64,000 nucleotides of DNA from Agrypnia vestita (taxonomy: Eukaryota; Arthropoda; Insecta; Trichoptera; Phryganeidae), in contig JADDOH010000317.1 of NCBI GenBank assembly GCA_016648135.1, positions 62,001 to 126,000 of the forward strand. The letters are read 5' to 3'. The translations under genes and the position numbers were made by a program. Position 1 is the first letter of the stretch. Every line of letters begins with the position of its first letter. The notes below the pieces were generated by a model. That model ran no database searches. It was not told the DNA's origin and saw nothing but the letters and a program-made list of their open reading frames with translations. Below are positions 8,916-20,940 of the stretch, in pieces.

Positions 8916-9230
8916 TGTCACTTGTCACGGCTAGAGACGAATTAATGAAATCACTGGAAATAAATTAGATTTATTAATCAATAATTAATTAACTATTCAA
9001 TGTACAATGTATCACTAGGTAACACGTATTTAACATTCACTTAAACATTCCGTTTCCAATTTTCGCTCGCAGTATTTATCGCATTTATTTATTTCGCTAA
9101 TTAGGTAGTTCGCTCGGTTATTCGATTTATTTATCGCTTCGCAATTTGCGATTAGCAACACTGGGCGTCGTCTCGCGGCTCGCGCGTAATTCGCATTTAA
9201 TCGATCTGTTGAACACGACAACTCCCGACA
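8916..9230 (+). repeat. Possible solo LTR, shared with 45302-45385
   Basis: It starts TGTCACTTGTCACGGCTAGA and could end CTCCCGACA, giving TG...CA borders over about 315 bases. The first about 85 bases recur at 45302-45385, which starts TGTCACGTGTCGTGGCTAGA and shares the later run ATTAATTAACTATTCAATAT with one change. No flanking target duplication was seen, so only the repeat status is well supported. Confidence 0.4.
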
Positions 9231-9449
9231 AAAACTGGATTATCGAACCTCCTAGATTTTTCAAGTGCTAAGGAGAATTCATTGCTTTTCGGTAGTACCA
9301 GGCGTTTCCAGACGCATCTATATATTTTATCCATCCTTCGATAGTGTTGTTCCAAGTGATATATTTATTACAAGGAATTCGGACAGTGCGTAAATTCTTT
9401 TTGACATCTCGTTACAATATGTATGCAATAATATTTAAACTAGTCATCT

Positions 9450-12263
9450 ACCTTTATATATATTAAAAAAATAGTGCACATTGGCCTATATATGTTAATA
9501 TGTTTATATGTTTGATTGTTTGTAACCAAAATGACCATTTCGATTTTTTTTCGTTTTTTTTACCGTTTTCGGACAATTTTTTGCGGTTTTCTCTGCGAGT
9601 ATACACGATAAAAATATTTTGTAAAAAGAATATGAAAGCCAATTAATTGCCGCATACAAATTTTTAGCTTTTATTTTCTTCTTCTTCTTTTTTCTTTTTT
9701 ACGCCCATTTGAGCGAAAATGGGTTTTTCTTACATATTCTCGTCAGTTTTCAAAATTTTTAAATTCGAATCGGTGAAAAGATAGATAATCATAAAACGCG
9801 TGTGATCTAATTATTATTTTTTTTTATTTATTTCGTTTTTACGTACTTTTTGCAAACTTTGCGTTTTCTTTCATCACGTTTTTTTCTGAAAGTACAAGGA
9901 ATATTTTAATTTTAAAAGCAGATTATGAAAGACTCTGACACTGGCGTAAAACTAAAATTAGAATCATATTTAAGTACTTCTTCTTCTTCTTTTTTTTGAA
10001 CTTTGAAATTTTAAAAATATTATGAGAAATGTCTCGGTGAGTGTTTGAGATAATTAGTTGGAAATGATACTGATGATGCATATTAGTATGCTCTAAACGA
10101 TACTATAATAATATTTAACTTTTTTAAATTTTTGAATTTTTTACGATTTTTTTAGTGATTTCTTTTTTTAACGAATAACTCGACGAATTTTGGATGAAAA
10201 CACGGTATTTTGAATTCTGATGATGAGTTAGTCTATACTGTACCTGTACTCAAAAAATCATAACGATCGACATCGTTTTACTTAGTTTTTTTTGCAATTA
10301 CCCTTCGCTAAAAATACAATTTTTAAAATAAATATAAAAGAATGTGGAACTATATACCCCGGTGCCAACTCGGCCAACTCTCATATTATATTGTAAGGAA
10401 AATTGTTCTAATTTCAAATTAATGAAAAGGTCGGCGAAATAGATTTGACATGTCGGAACAAAATATGACATTTCAGATAAAATACTTTTCATTGATATTC
10501 AAAATGGTTTATCTGACCATTACGCTTATTTACAAAGAAAAAAAGATTAGAACAAGAATGCGTCATATGTTTTTCGTTATTTTTAAGAGAAATTTAAAAC
10601 GTTGTAGAAAAAATTAGCGGCCTATTTAAAAGCTCTAAGCTATTTAAAAAATGCTCTTTTTTGTTAGAATTTGCATATTGACTTCAGTTTTTTATCGTAT
10701 ATTTAAAAATATAAGGGTATAAAATGTAACATATAACCAGCCTTAGTGAGTTTTTCGAATATTAAAGGTATTTAAAATGATAATAGTAGGTAATTAACTA
10801 TTCTTCACATTTTTGAAAATATCTCTTCGAAATCAATTCTTCTTCTTTTTCTTCAGAAGGTTTTCTGAACTTTTGTAAAAATTTTTCCATTTTTTTGGGT
10901 TTTTATTTTTTGAATTTATTTTTTTAGTAATTTATTTAATTTTTTTTTGTTTAATTATATATTAAATTTGTTATTATTGTATTCATTTATGTATTTATTT
11001 ATTTGTTTATTAATGTATGTCTATTGTAATTTATTTATTAAAGAGGTTCGGTTAAGAAAACTTTATTAGCTGTTTTCGGTAAAATTATTTTTACATATGT
11101 AAGGCGTAATGGTGCGATATAATAAATTCGTGTGGACGTTTTAATAAGCTGGAATATGATGGGAATAATGTAAATAACTTTAATATGATGGTAATAATGT
11201 GAAATTGGGAATATGCGCGTTTTTTCGAAATGAGCTTTTGCATAGATGTGACGTAACGATTTTGAAAATGCGCTTGGATGGGAAATATTGCACAGGGTGT
11301 TTTTTATGTATGGATGTTTATCTGTGATCACTCTAAATTTTTTTTTGGATTTTAGATTTTCAACATTGATGACGTATTTTTTTTTGGGAATTTTTTTTTA
11401 TGCAGGGTGTTTTTTTATCGAAATTAGATTCGTAGGGGAGATTATATTTTGTGATTATTTAAGAAATATTCTACAGAGTGTTTTTTAGTTTTTGTCGTCA
11501 CATTTTAGAGATTTTAAATAATTGAAGCGTGACGTTACGTTTTAGCCGTTTGGAAAATTATATACAGAGTTGACATTTTGAAAAATTGTCAGTGTTTTGT
11601 ACAAAATTATTTTTTTATCAAAAACCAAAAACCAAACAAAATTTTTTTTAAACCAAAAACCCAAAAAAGTTTTTTTAAAAACAAATAAACAAAATCAAAA
11701 AACCAAGATCAAAAAAACAATTTTGTGTCATAAGTACTCTAAATTTGGAAATACATATTTTCTTATGTTAATTTGCTTCCAGATTCTTAGATAAGTTTAG
11801 GTTAGGTTAGGTTAGGTTGGGAAAGGTTAGGTTAGGTTTAGTTGGGTTAGGTTAGGTTTTGTTTTTTGGGTTTTTCATGGATATCTCCGCGAAGCGATGC
11901 CCGATTTCGAAAATTTAAATAGTTCTAGACGGGCGCAGCCCGTCCGCGCCTTATCAGGACAGACGCTGTGCGGCAAAGCCGCGCGGCGACTGACTGACAA
12001 AGCGGGAGCCGACTGTCTCACTCACCTTTGCGCGGCCTTTGCGCGGCTTTGGGCGCGTAGCGGCTTCTTCTTACACCCTTCGGTTTTTAAAAGTTGAAGT
12101 TCCGACCCCCACACTAGATCTTTCACAACTCGGTTATTTATCATCCGATTTCAATTTAAAAAAATACCGTAGATAGCTCTCATCTTCTTCTATCGAATAT
12201 TATAATCTGGCACAGTCTGCCGCCAGGCTACATTGCACGCGTAGCCGTGCAACGGGCACCTAG
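9450..12263 (+). mobile_element. Non-autonomous Helitron, copy A
   Basis: The 3' terminus is canonical: a 7-bp stem TTGCACG / CGTGCAA with a 6-base loop (12233-12252), then CGGGCAC and CTAG (12260-12263), followed by T. Copy B (12264-14833) is colinear with it: both start near an ATATATATTAAA run and share T-rich segments, an AGCTGTTTTCGG-type block, TTAGG repeats and the terminal GC-rich 'GAAGCGATGCCCGATTTCGA' block. Copy A is some hundreds of bases longer in the middle. No Rep/helicase ORF is present, so it depends on a partner in trans. The exact 5' end (expected TC) is uncertain; I place it near 9450. Confidence 0.75.
11798..11866 (+). repeat. TTAGG-like array inside Helitron A
   Basis: Several GGTTA units in a row (AGGTTAGGTTAGGTTAGG, then slightly degenerate units up to GGTTAGGTTTTG). 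This is the insect telomere motif TTAGG. It occurs at the equivalent place in Helitron B, so it belongs to the element. Confidence 0.85.
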
Positions 12264-14833
12264 TAATATATATTAAAGTTGTAAGGTAGTTTCCGCGAAA
12301 TTTATATGAAGCCTTTTATTCATTTCGATTTTTTTGCGTTTTTTTCGACTTTTTCACGCACTTTTTTGCGGTTTTCTCCGCAACCATAAGTAATAAAAAT
12401 ATTTTGTAAAAAAAATACGAAAGGTAGATAGTTACCGCGTAAGAATTTAGTACACTCGATTTTTTCCTTCTTCTCACCTCCGTTCTACGCTCATTTGAGT
12501 AAAATTTTATTTTTCTTCAATAACTCGGCCGCCAGACAGAATTCAAAAATTCTAATCGACACAAAGGTAGATAGATAATCACGTTGCGCGTACGATATAA
12601 TTTATAAATATTTTTTTTCTAATTTATTTCGCATTTTTTACAAAATTTACATTTTTTTTCACCTTTTTCGATCGAATTTATTTCTTAAACTGCGAGGAAT
12701 ATTTTAATTTCAATAAAAAACCATGAAAGACCAAAGACTCTGGCGTGAAGAACTTTTTATTTCAATTTTTTTGGACGTCTCCTTCTTATATTTTTATGAT
12801 ATTTAATGTTGACAAATGATTTTCAGTCAAAAAGGCTTCACTTCTCGAGACAAGCTAAGGAGACAAGTTAAAAAGACAAGGGAAAAAGAGACACAGATAG
12901 AATGCCGTCTCGCCGAATTTGAAAGATGACAGCGGCATATGAAAAAATTCCACAGATAATCTCAATGTCGATTTTTGATTACATTTATCTGACCAATACG
13001 TCGATTTTACACAAAAAACTAAAGATAAAAATAATCAATCCATTAGATGAATTTTATAAAAAGCGAACCAAATTAACATCTTCTGTCACGAAAAATTGAC
13101 CAATATCCCATCGAAATTAAATGATGAAATGTCAGTTTCATACAAAAAATGCGTTTTGTTGAAATTAAAAATGTAATGTCTCGATATATTTTTGATGAAT
13201 AATACATTTGTTGTAAGAAATATAAAGTTTAAAGTATGATTTATCGATTTTGACAAGAAGAAAATATTTTTTAATTCAGTATAGTTGTAAAAGATTAAAT
13301 CTAAGAAATATAGTTTTCGAAAATATTTATTTCAATCAGCTGTTTTCGACTCAAATATTTTTAAACATGTTAGGCGTAATGGTTGCGAAACATTTTCGTG
13401 TGTATTAAAATGTGCATATTAAATTAGGTACCTACATATGTTTTAAATACAAATATATTGAAATCATTTAAGTGAGGTTTCTCAGCGGGTTTTTATGCCA
13501 CAATTTTTTAAAAAATTACAAAAGACAAGTCTTTGCCGCGTGATTTTTTCTAAACATTTTATTTTATTCTTCTTCTTCTTTCGTTTCCATGCTAGATCTC
13601 CTGGAATTTCATTTTTACTCATATTTCGGTGTTGTGCGATCGGATTCAAAATTAAAGTATGACGTTTTGTGACGAATCCGGCCATGTTTTTTTTTTACAT
13701 ACAAAGTTTTTGAATAGCTTTTTTTCTCGCGAAAATGCAAAAATAAAACACCGTTATAGGCGTAGTTTTAAAAATTAGAGACGCCATCTTTTGCGCATTT
13801 TTGTGAAACTTTTTCACCCCCTCCACTTTCCTAGGTACCTAACCAAGGTCGAAATATATAATGATGCAATATAGTACAAGCATATAAATTTTTAGGATTA
13901 CAACGTACAAGTTACAGAATCATGTATCAATAACATGCACCACCGAGAATAATTTCAGAAGAAAAATGTTGGGTTAGGTTATGTTAGTTTAGATAAGGTT
14001 TAGTGCGTTCTTCAAAAAATAAGATAAAAATATTTATTTTAAAACATTTCTTCTGAATATAAATTGTTTTCGAAGGTATTATTTTTGTAAATGTAATTTG
14101 CGATTAGATGATAATTTCGATGAAAGTGTAGCTCTTTCTTCTTATTAATATTATTCTTCACTTATTCAATTTTTTCTTTCACCGTTTTCAATTTTTTAAA
14201 TAATATGTTTCAGTACATTTACAATTTTTGTTACAATACAAGTTATAAGCAAAAAAAGATTATTTCAGGTTAGGTTAGGTTAGGTTAGGTTATGTTGTGG
14301 ATTTTGGGTTTTTCATGGATATGTTCGCGAAGCGATGCCCGATTTCGAAAATGTAAAAAGTTCCAGACGAGCCCAGCCCGTCCGCGTCTTTTCACGACAG
14401 ACGCTGCGCGGTAAAGCCGCGCGGTGACTGTCGACACCCGTCGCCCGCACAGCGGGCGTCTGCGACCGCAAAGCGGGAGCCGTCTGACTCACTCACCTTT
14501 GTGCGGCTTTCTCTTACATCCTTCGGTTTTTACAAGTTGAAGTTCTCTCTCTTCCCACTCGATCTTTCACAACTCTGTCATTTATCATCCGAATTAAATT
14601 TGGAAAAATACCACAGACAGCTCTCTTCCTCTTCTATCAAATTTTATAGTACTATCTCCCGAATGCGCAGTCCGATTTTTGCGATCGGGGCGTTACCGGA
14701 AAGTGTTTACCGTCAATCTTTTTCTTCGTTACTCAACTAACAGTGAGTTCGTCTTCTTCTTCTTCGTTACTTAATCATCAGTGAATCTGCCGCCAGGCTA
14801 AATTGCACGCGTAGCCGTGCAACGGGCACCTAG
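12264..14833 (+). mobile_element. Non-autonomous Helitron, copy B, directly abutting copy A
   Basis: It starts right after the CTAG of copy A with TAATATATATTAAAG. It ends in the same hairpin (14803-14822), CGGGCAC and CTAG (14830-14833), followed by T. The internal order matches copy A, with moderate sequence divergence, so the pair is not very recent. No transposase ORF. The head-to-tail junction without spacer fits a rolling-circle concatemer, or insertion of one Helitron at the end of another. Confidence 0.75.
14268..14297 (+). repeat. TTAGG-like array inside Helitron B
   Basis: Four to five GGTTA units precede a TTTTGGGTTTTTCATGGATA block that also follows the array in copy A. A further degenerate run lies at about 13972-14000. 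Confidence 0.85.
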
Positions 14834-15180
14834 TCATAATATAAAAATTATATGTGCTATATGAATAATAATGAAGTACCTACAAACAATTGAAAACAAA
14901 TTTACTATTGGTAGCGATATATTGGATTATTCATTTGATATTAATTTTGGAAATAAGAATAAGTGTTAATAGAAAATTAAATATTATAAATAAGCAGGTC
15001 TTTTTAATAAACTATCTTTCAAATTTGTTTTCATGATAGTTTTTATAGTTTTTTTTAGTCATTTTGTTTTAAAACTTTGTGCAGGTCTATTCGTAATATC
15101 ATGAAATAAATAAATACAAATGTAGGCGAACACTTAAATAAGTAAATGTGTAATCAGTTATACAATTGTGTTATTTGCAG
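14834..15180 (+). other. AT-rich intron tail before the EcKL exon
   Basis: No ORF, repeat arm or known motif beyond a splice acceptor. The last bases, TTGTGTTATTTGCAG, are a good acceptor, with AG at 15179-15180. Confidence 0.6.
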
Positions 15181-15606
15181 GAAGGCAAGCCAGTCAAAAT
15201 GATGTTACTGGACTGGCAGATCATCAAATACGCGTCTCCCATCACCGACCTCGCCTATCTCCTATTTACCAGCACAGACGAGGAGTTTAGGGCGAAGTAC
15301 TTGGAAGAAGTATTTGACGCATACTATAACATGCTAAGTTCAAGACTGGCCGAGTTAAACTGCGACGTGAAGAAATGCTACCCGGAAGAAATCTATAGAA
15401 GACAGATTAAAGAAAAACTTCAAAGTGGGCTTCTTTGGGGTCTTATCGTAGTTCCCTTGACCCTTGGGAACAGAGATGAAGCGATAGATCTGAACGATAT
15501 GGTAGGAAAAGATGAATTCAGTCTGGCTAAAATTAAACTGTCTAACATTTGCATCACTAGATTAAGAGGAATAGTGAGAGATTTTGTAAAATACAAAATG
15601 ATTTAA
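15181..15606 (+). CDS. Terminal exon of an ecdysteroid-kinase-like (EcKL / CHK family) gene
   Basis: The exon opens in phase 0 after the acceptor TTATTTGCAG and reads 141 codons to a TAA stop. Near its start is LLDWQIIKYASPITDLAYLL, the family signature of the EcKinase/CHK domain: an Asp-Trp/Phe-Gln catalytic-loop segment followed by a Pro-x-x-Asp-Leu block. This is the C-terminal third of a protein usually of about 400 residues. Family members are cytosolic small-molecule kinases; some phosphorylate ecdysteroids and others probably detoxify dietary compounds. The ATP-binding and N-terminal exons are not seen to the left, so the upstream intron holds the Helitrons and perhaps more, or the exon is stranded. 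Its codon use and lack of disruptions suggest it is functional. The true substrate cannot be told from this exon. Confidence 0.85.
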   Translation, partial: EGKPVKMMLLDWQIIKYASPITDLAYLLFTSTDEEFRAKYLEEVFDAYYNMLSSRLAELNCDVKKCYPEEIYRRQIKEKLQSGLLWGLIVVPLTLGNRDEAIDLNDMVGKDEFSLAKIKLSNICITRLRGIVRDFVKYKMI

Positions 15607-15683
15607 ATACATCGTCACACAAAAGAAGTGAAGTCTTAATGTTTTTTTCGAGACATGTAAAAGATTTTTAAGTATTGTTAAGA

Positions 15684-15689
15684 AATAAA
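15684..15689 (+). terminator. Polyadenylation signal of the EcKL gene
   Basis: AATAAA 78 bases after the stop codon, in AT-rich DNA. It is the first canonical signal downstream of the exon. Confidence 0.6.
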
Positions 15690-17780
15690 ATCAATATTTT
15701 TATGAAAATTATTTAGAAAATTTGATAACTTGACTTTTTACACTGGGAATAGATATGCTTATTTTTATAATATATTTGCTTAAAATTGATGTTATTGACT
15801 TAATAGTCAAATCTCATTCATTCATAAAATTGATAAAATTCAAACAGTGGTTGGTTTTCTGTTCAGAATTGACTTCGGTGATTGCTGTTAGGATGACCAA
15901 ATAGTCTAACCACCGAAATCTTCATATTTATATAAATCTTGAGACGCTTTTCTCATTTTACCAACAAGTAGATAATTCTTTGCTGTGGTGTCAATGTATT
16001 AGTTCGTTTTCTAAAACTGGTTCAAATAATACTGCTAAATTTTTTTTTTAAGAACGTCCAGTGCACGCTTAATCATTAATTTTAATTACGAATTAAAGAA
16101 GTAAACAAATTATTAGAAAATTGATAAATTAATTACTAACCTGGTTTAATTAAGGTCTTTACATCAATTCATCTGTCATTTGACATAACTTAAGTACACC
16201 AATCATCTTTCATTGCTATTATACGTTGTTAAATCATTTTCCGTCGGAAATTATCTTATATTGTGTTGTAAATCATCATTCAAATCATGCTGCAAATAGA
16301 ATAATATTAACAAGAAGGATGACATTGAATAAGAATGACATTTCATATTAAGGATTTTGATTTGTCATTGTGTTCTAAGTTAACATTTTCAAATCAACGA
16401 TAATATATTTGTTGGTCAGTATTTTAAAATTATATTATTTTCTGTGTGCTTTTAATTTCAGTGGCAGTAAAATTTTTAGCACTTAAAATTTGATGAAAAC
16501 CAAAATAAATCACATTTAATAAATAAGTATATAACACACATAACAAGTAAATGGCATATATAACAATAAAATTGATTTTCACATAAAAGAAAGAAAGAAA
16601 AGACTGCACATTGACACATATCTAACTAATTTTTTTTATGGGATGCACTATCAGTTTTTAATCTAGATTTTAATAAAAAAAAATAATAATAGGCGCAGAC
16701 GCTCAGTTTTATTTAATATAATAACACTTAAACTTGAATTTACTCGATATAACTCATTTCATGTAAATATAATTATATAATAAATATTATATTATATTGA
16801 AAATCATTCGTATACCCGTTGATAATATCTAATGAATATAATGTTGAATTAATGACTTTTAATGTTAAAAGTATCCCAATAACTATAAGTTGTTTATAAT
16901 ATTATGTTTGAACGATCGATATCAAACATTTTTTTCAATATTGAAATTACTATGTAAGTACACTTTTTCAAATACAAAATATAATTCCCCTTTTGTATTA
17001 AAGGTATTTAGAGCAAACTATTTTCATAATTTAGATACACTTCTACAAAATGTATACTAGTTAGGTACTACCGCTGGCCCTACAACAAACGAACTCTATC
17101 AAAAAAGTGGGTGCGTTCACTTATGTAGAATACTTATGCACGATAGAAGTTATACTTCTGTGTGTTACATAAAATTAAAATAAATCACGTACTGTATTGT
17201 ATACCTTGCGTTGGAACACGGCTGGACAGACTGCGCGTGCGAATTTAACCCTGCCACTACTACGTTCGTAGTCTGGGTCTCTTAGAAGTGAACTTAGCCA
17301 ATATTTGAAATATACACAATTATATTTGACGCGGTGTGTAATTTTCAGTCGCATGTTGCCCGAGCATTTCATTGTAGAACAAAATTTTGGCCTGAACGTG
17401 CTTAAAGAAGTATATCTTTAAAAACTTCAATGATGTTAATTTAATTTTAAATATGTATTATCATAAATTTATTTTTAAATACATTTTTCTTTTACTTAAT
17501 CAAACCATTTACTCCCAAACCAAAATAACATTAATCATTTTATATCTCTGTATTTTGGTATGTCCGTATATATCTCTATAGGATATGCATATTTTCTGGA
17601 CACGTAGACATATGACACGCGACATTTTCTATATGGTTCCATTATAAGCGTCGCACGTGCTGAAGCATTTTGCTTAATTGTGTACACGATGTGCAATAGT
17701 AATCTCAATCATTATCTGCATCGATCCTAGTGCATTTAGTTGTGATGTATTGCTTCAGGTGATAAATATCGATGTCGCTG
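15690..17780. other. AT-rich intergenic DNA, nothing recognised
   Basis: No ORF with codon-like composition, no inverted repeat and no match to the repeat families seen elsewhere in the window. Confidence 0.6.
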
Positions 17781-17784
17781 ATAA

Positions 17785-18010
17785 TTTGGCCACGTGAAAT
17801 GGGCCCCTCGCTCTCCGGATCTAAAGCCGGACTTTTTCTTGTGATGAATGCCGAAATGCAAATTCAATGAAAATTTCAATCGTATACATAATAATTTCAA
17901 AAATATCTCAACGTGTGTGTATCACAAATGGTGGAAACCGCATGACGCATCTAACAAGCCAACTTCACCGCGATGTACGCCATTTTTATTTCATATTATC
18001 GCACTCAAGT
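17785..18010 (+). pseudogene. Remnant of a mariner-type DDE transposase
   Basis: In one plus-strand frame the segment WAPRSPDLKPDFFL is followed by stops and then by degraded coding-like sequence. The pattern W-P-x-R-S-P-D-L-x-P-x-D-F-F-L is the hallmark around the last catalytic Asp of insect mariner-like and related transposases. In-frame stops directly after it show decay. The rest of the transposase and the terminal repeats were not found. Confidence 0.4.
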
Positions 18011-18965
18011 TCTCTGAATTTCATTCCACAGTTGCGGGTGATATTATATTCATAATGTAAATCAATAATTTTTCCAAAGATCCCACTTTCCTATTTTTTT
18101 ATTTTTTATCCTTATTTACCAGTACAATACAAATTTATTCTACTTAAATTTATTGTAAATTAAGTATTTTAACACACATTTGGAGATTATTCGATAAAAT
18201 TATATGAGTACCTATTCTTGATACTTAAGTTTGGGCGTGTGCCTGAAAATGATTTTGTAATACTAGGATTTACCAGGGATTATTCGCAGAAATAATTTTT
18301 AGAATTTTTTTATCGATTTTGTATTCGCAGCCCGCCTTAAATATTTTGAAAATGTTGTGTTGTCAAAATTATGTTGTTTTGTTGAATCAATCCTGTTTGA
18401 ATTACTATAAGAGCAATATGTTCCAGATTTTTTTATGTAGATCAGATTTAATGTTTAGCTTCTTGAACCAGACGTGAAACTGCTATCTTCAGATTTATAA
18501 GAATTACTCCTGAAAGTATAAGAGATCAATTGGTTGATTGCTGAACAATTATGTGGCGTTATATTGCATGTCCCCTGTTTAGATACCTATCAGAACAAAC
18601 TTTCATTCTTTCCTACACCCTGTCGTCTTCATTTTTCCACAATTCACAGATTAATTTTCCACATTTTACAGGGTCGTTAATGTGAGAAATTACGTATCTA
18701 CTAGAAAGATTAATGGTTCATATTATATAACGGTTGTTTGACATATTTAGGTATTAAAACAAAACGGTATGTTATACAACCTTTATAATAGAAGGAAACA
18801 AAACACCTACACGCTGTGCATACAACCTGCGACAGCGTAAGAAACGTAGGTACTGATTATTTCTTACGCTGTCCAAGATCTTTGATCCCTGCAGCGATAG
18901 GGCACCCTCCTGAGGACACTGATACGACTCCAGCGAAATCTCGAGAATCGAATCTCAACACACCC
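18011..18965. other. AT-rich intergenic DNA, nothing recognised
   Basis: No supported gene or repeat up to the target duplication of the hAT element. An 80-codon ORF from 18816 runs into that element and is not credible. Confidence 0.6.
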
Positions 18966-18973
18966 ATTAATAT

Positions 18974-19617
18974 TAGTGATGCAACGAATACTACATTCAC
19001 GAATACGATTATCAAGTACTATTCGGCGAATACGAATACGAATAATTCAACAAGGTAATAAATAATACACCACTTTTCTTTTTTTACTAAGCGATTTAAT
19101 AATTAAAATTTACCACTGGCAAATTTTTGTTCAAAAAGCAAAACATTTATTTTATCCGTTCCGTAACGCACATTCCCAGCGTTAGAAAATAAATATCTTT
19201 TTTTACGATTACAAGTGGTCATGTAATTAGATTCAAACAGAAATTATTTAGTAAGAGTTAAGACTTTTATACAACGGCAATAAAATGGAACGAACAATAC
19301 GTATTACAAAACAAAAACTACATGAAATGAGAACCTAACCTTATTAATAACCCAACGAAAATAGATGAAAGAACTCATTTTATATTGCGAAACAAGTAAT
19401 AATTGACAACTTGAGAACTAAACAAATCCATTCATTCAATTTTAGGGGAATCCCCGATAACAGAGTGCTTACGAGTACACGGTGCACACCCAAACCGTAG
19501 TTTACGTTGCATTCAGTAATAAATAGTTTGTTTTTAATATTCGTGATATTATTCGGCGAATACGAATATTTGGTAAATATCTACTATTCATTCGTATTCG
19601 TATTCGTTGCATCACTA
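18974..19617. mobile_element. Non-autonomous hAT element with perfect 8-bp target duplication
   Basis: The left end TAGTGATGCAACGAATAC and the right end GTATTCGTTGCATCACTA are exact inverted repeats. Outside them the 8-mer ATTAATAT occurs on both sides (18966-18973 and 19618-19625). An 8-bp duplication and a TAGTGATGC-type terminus are hallmarks of hAT transposons. Subterminal CGAATACGAATA repeats occur near both ends and may bind transposase. There is no transposase ORF in the 644 bp, so it is a MITE mobilised in trans. The intact duplication suggests a fairly recent insertion. Confidence 0.9.
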
Positions 19618-19791
19618 ATTAATATCCCTTTGTTTGAGTACTTGATATTATTTATAAGTTTGAATTTAAGTTGTCGCTTGTAGTAATAACATCGATTTTT
19701 CTTTATGTAAATTTATATTTATTTTACTTATTATCTTTACTTATTTGTTATTATGTTCTGAAACGTTAGCTCACTTCTGTACTATGTCGTT

Positions 19792-20505
19792 CTTCTTCTT
19801 CTTCTTCTTCATCAGCCTTCGTCTTTCCACTGCTGGATATAGGCCTCTTCCTTATTTTTCCATTCTTCCCTGTTGTTGGCTAATTGTAGCCATATCTTTC
19901 CCCCCACAGCGACAGTATCATCGGCCCATCTCTTTTGAGGTCTTCCGATGCCTCTTTTATTTTCCCAAGGTCTCCATTTCAGAACTCTGGGATGCCATCT
20001 TGTAGTATCCTGTCTTGCAACGTGTCCTGCCCATTGCCATTTTAGCTTCGCTACACGATCCATGATATCCACTACTCTAGTTCTTCGCCTAATTTCATCG
20101 TTTCTAATCTCTTAGGTTTACTCCAAGCATGGATCTCTCCATGGATCGTTGCGTGCATTTGAGCTTTTCTACACTTTTCTTTGTAAGGGCCATAGTCTCC
20201 AATCCATACGTCATCACTGGCAGTATGCACAATTCAAAGGTTTTTCTTTTTAGGCTAATTGGGATCTCTTTGTTCTCGAAGATATGTTTGAGTTTGCCAA
20301 AAGCAGCCCAGCTCATTCCTATTCGTCTTGGCAATTCTGCTGTTTAGTTCTCTGTGTTCATTTTTATCTTGTGTCCTAGGTATATATATTCATCTACTAT
20401 TTCAATATTATTACCATTGATTGTGATGAGTTTGTTCTCTGGACTCAAAATTTTTGTTTTCTTTACATTCATCTTAAGACCAACTTTGCTCGAAGCTTCG
20501 TCGTA
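19792..20505 (-). pseudogene. 5'-truncated non-LTR retrotransposon (RT C-terminus), with 11-bp target duplication
   Basis: Read on the minus strand, three adjoining frame segments encode a LINE RT C-terminus. They are GLKMNVKKTKILSPENKL with a later EYIYLGHKI block, then PRRIGMSWAAFGKLKHIF to YGLETMAL, then KLKWQWAGHVARQD with the RPQKRWADD ending. A stop codon follows ...KMNTEN near 20342, and a one-base frame change lies near 20100, so it is inactive. It ends in a (GAA)n tail (plus-strand CTT run at 19792-19809). The 11-mer ACTATGTCGTT flanks both sides (19781-19791 and 20506-20516), as expected for target-primed reverse transcription. The motif set resembles RTE/CR1-type insect LINEs; the exact clade is uncertain. 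Confidence 0.85.
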
Positions 20506-20825
20506 ACTATGTCGTTAGCTATTCTAATCATTTCTATTTCTTATTACATATATTAAATTACATTGCCTTCTTCTGTTCTATCGTGGTATAGTGCGGAAGT
20601 AAAACCTGAAAAAATAAAGTTAGCAGAGAAGATTGCGTATCCTCGCTGCTCTATTGAGGAAAGTTTTTACGTATAATTCAAAAGAGCAGCTCTTTCGCCT
20701 CATCACGACTTACTGACAACTCTAGACAAACTAAAATGTGGCTTAAATTAATTTATCGCTTTTAAAACTAAATAGGGAAAATTTAGGGAATATCAAATTA
20801 TTTTTAAAAATTATTTTATAGTATG

Positions 20826-20940
20826 CGGGTAAGAGACAACACCTTTTATTTGATAAATTAATTATCTTTTTTGAAAAGTTGCATGTCATTATTATGTCCA
20901 AATGTAATTAGAAGAGTTGTATGTTAACCTAAATATTATG
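20826..20940 (+). repeat. Left part of an older repeat interrupted by the 20941-21810 element
   Basis: It contains ACACCTTTTATTTGATAAAT, then CATTATTATGTCCAAATGTA and CCTAAATATTATG. The same order appears uninterrupted at about 22727-22985. The right part continues at 21811-21880 with ACAAATACAATATCATATCG. Confidence 0.65.

Noticed and set aside
11798..11866. Chromosome end or telomere
   Set aside because: The TTAGG run is short, degenerate, and part of a Helitron found twice in tandem.
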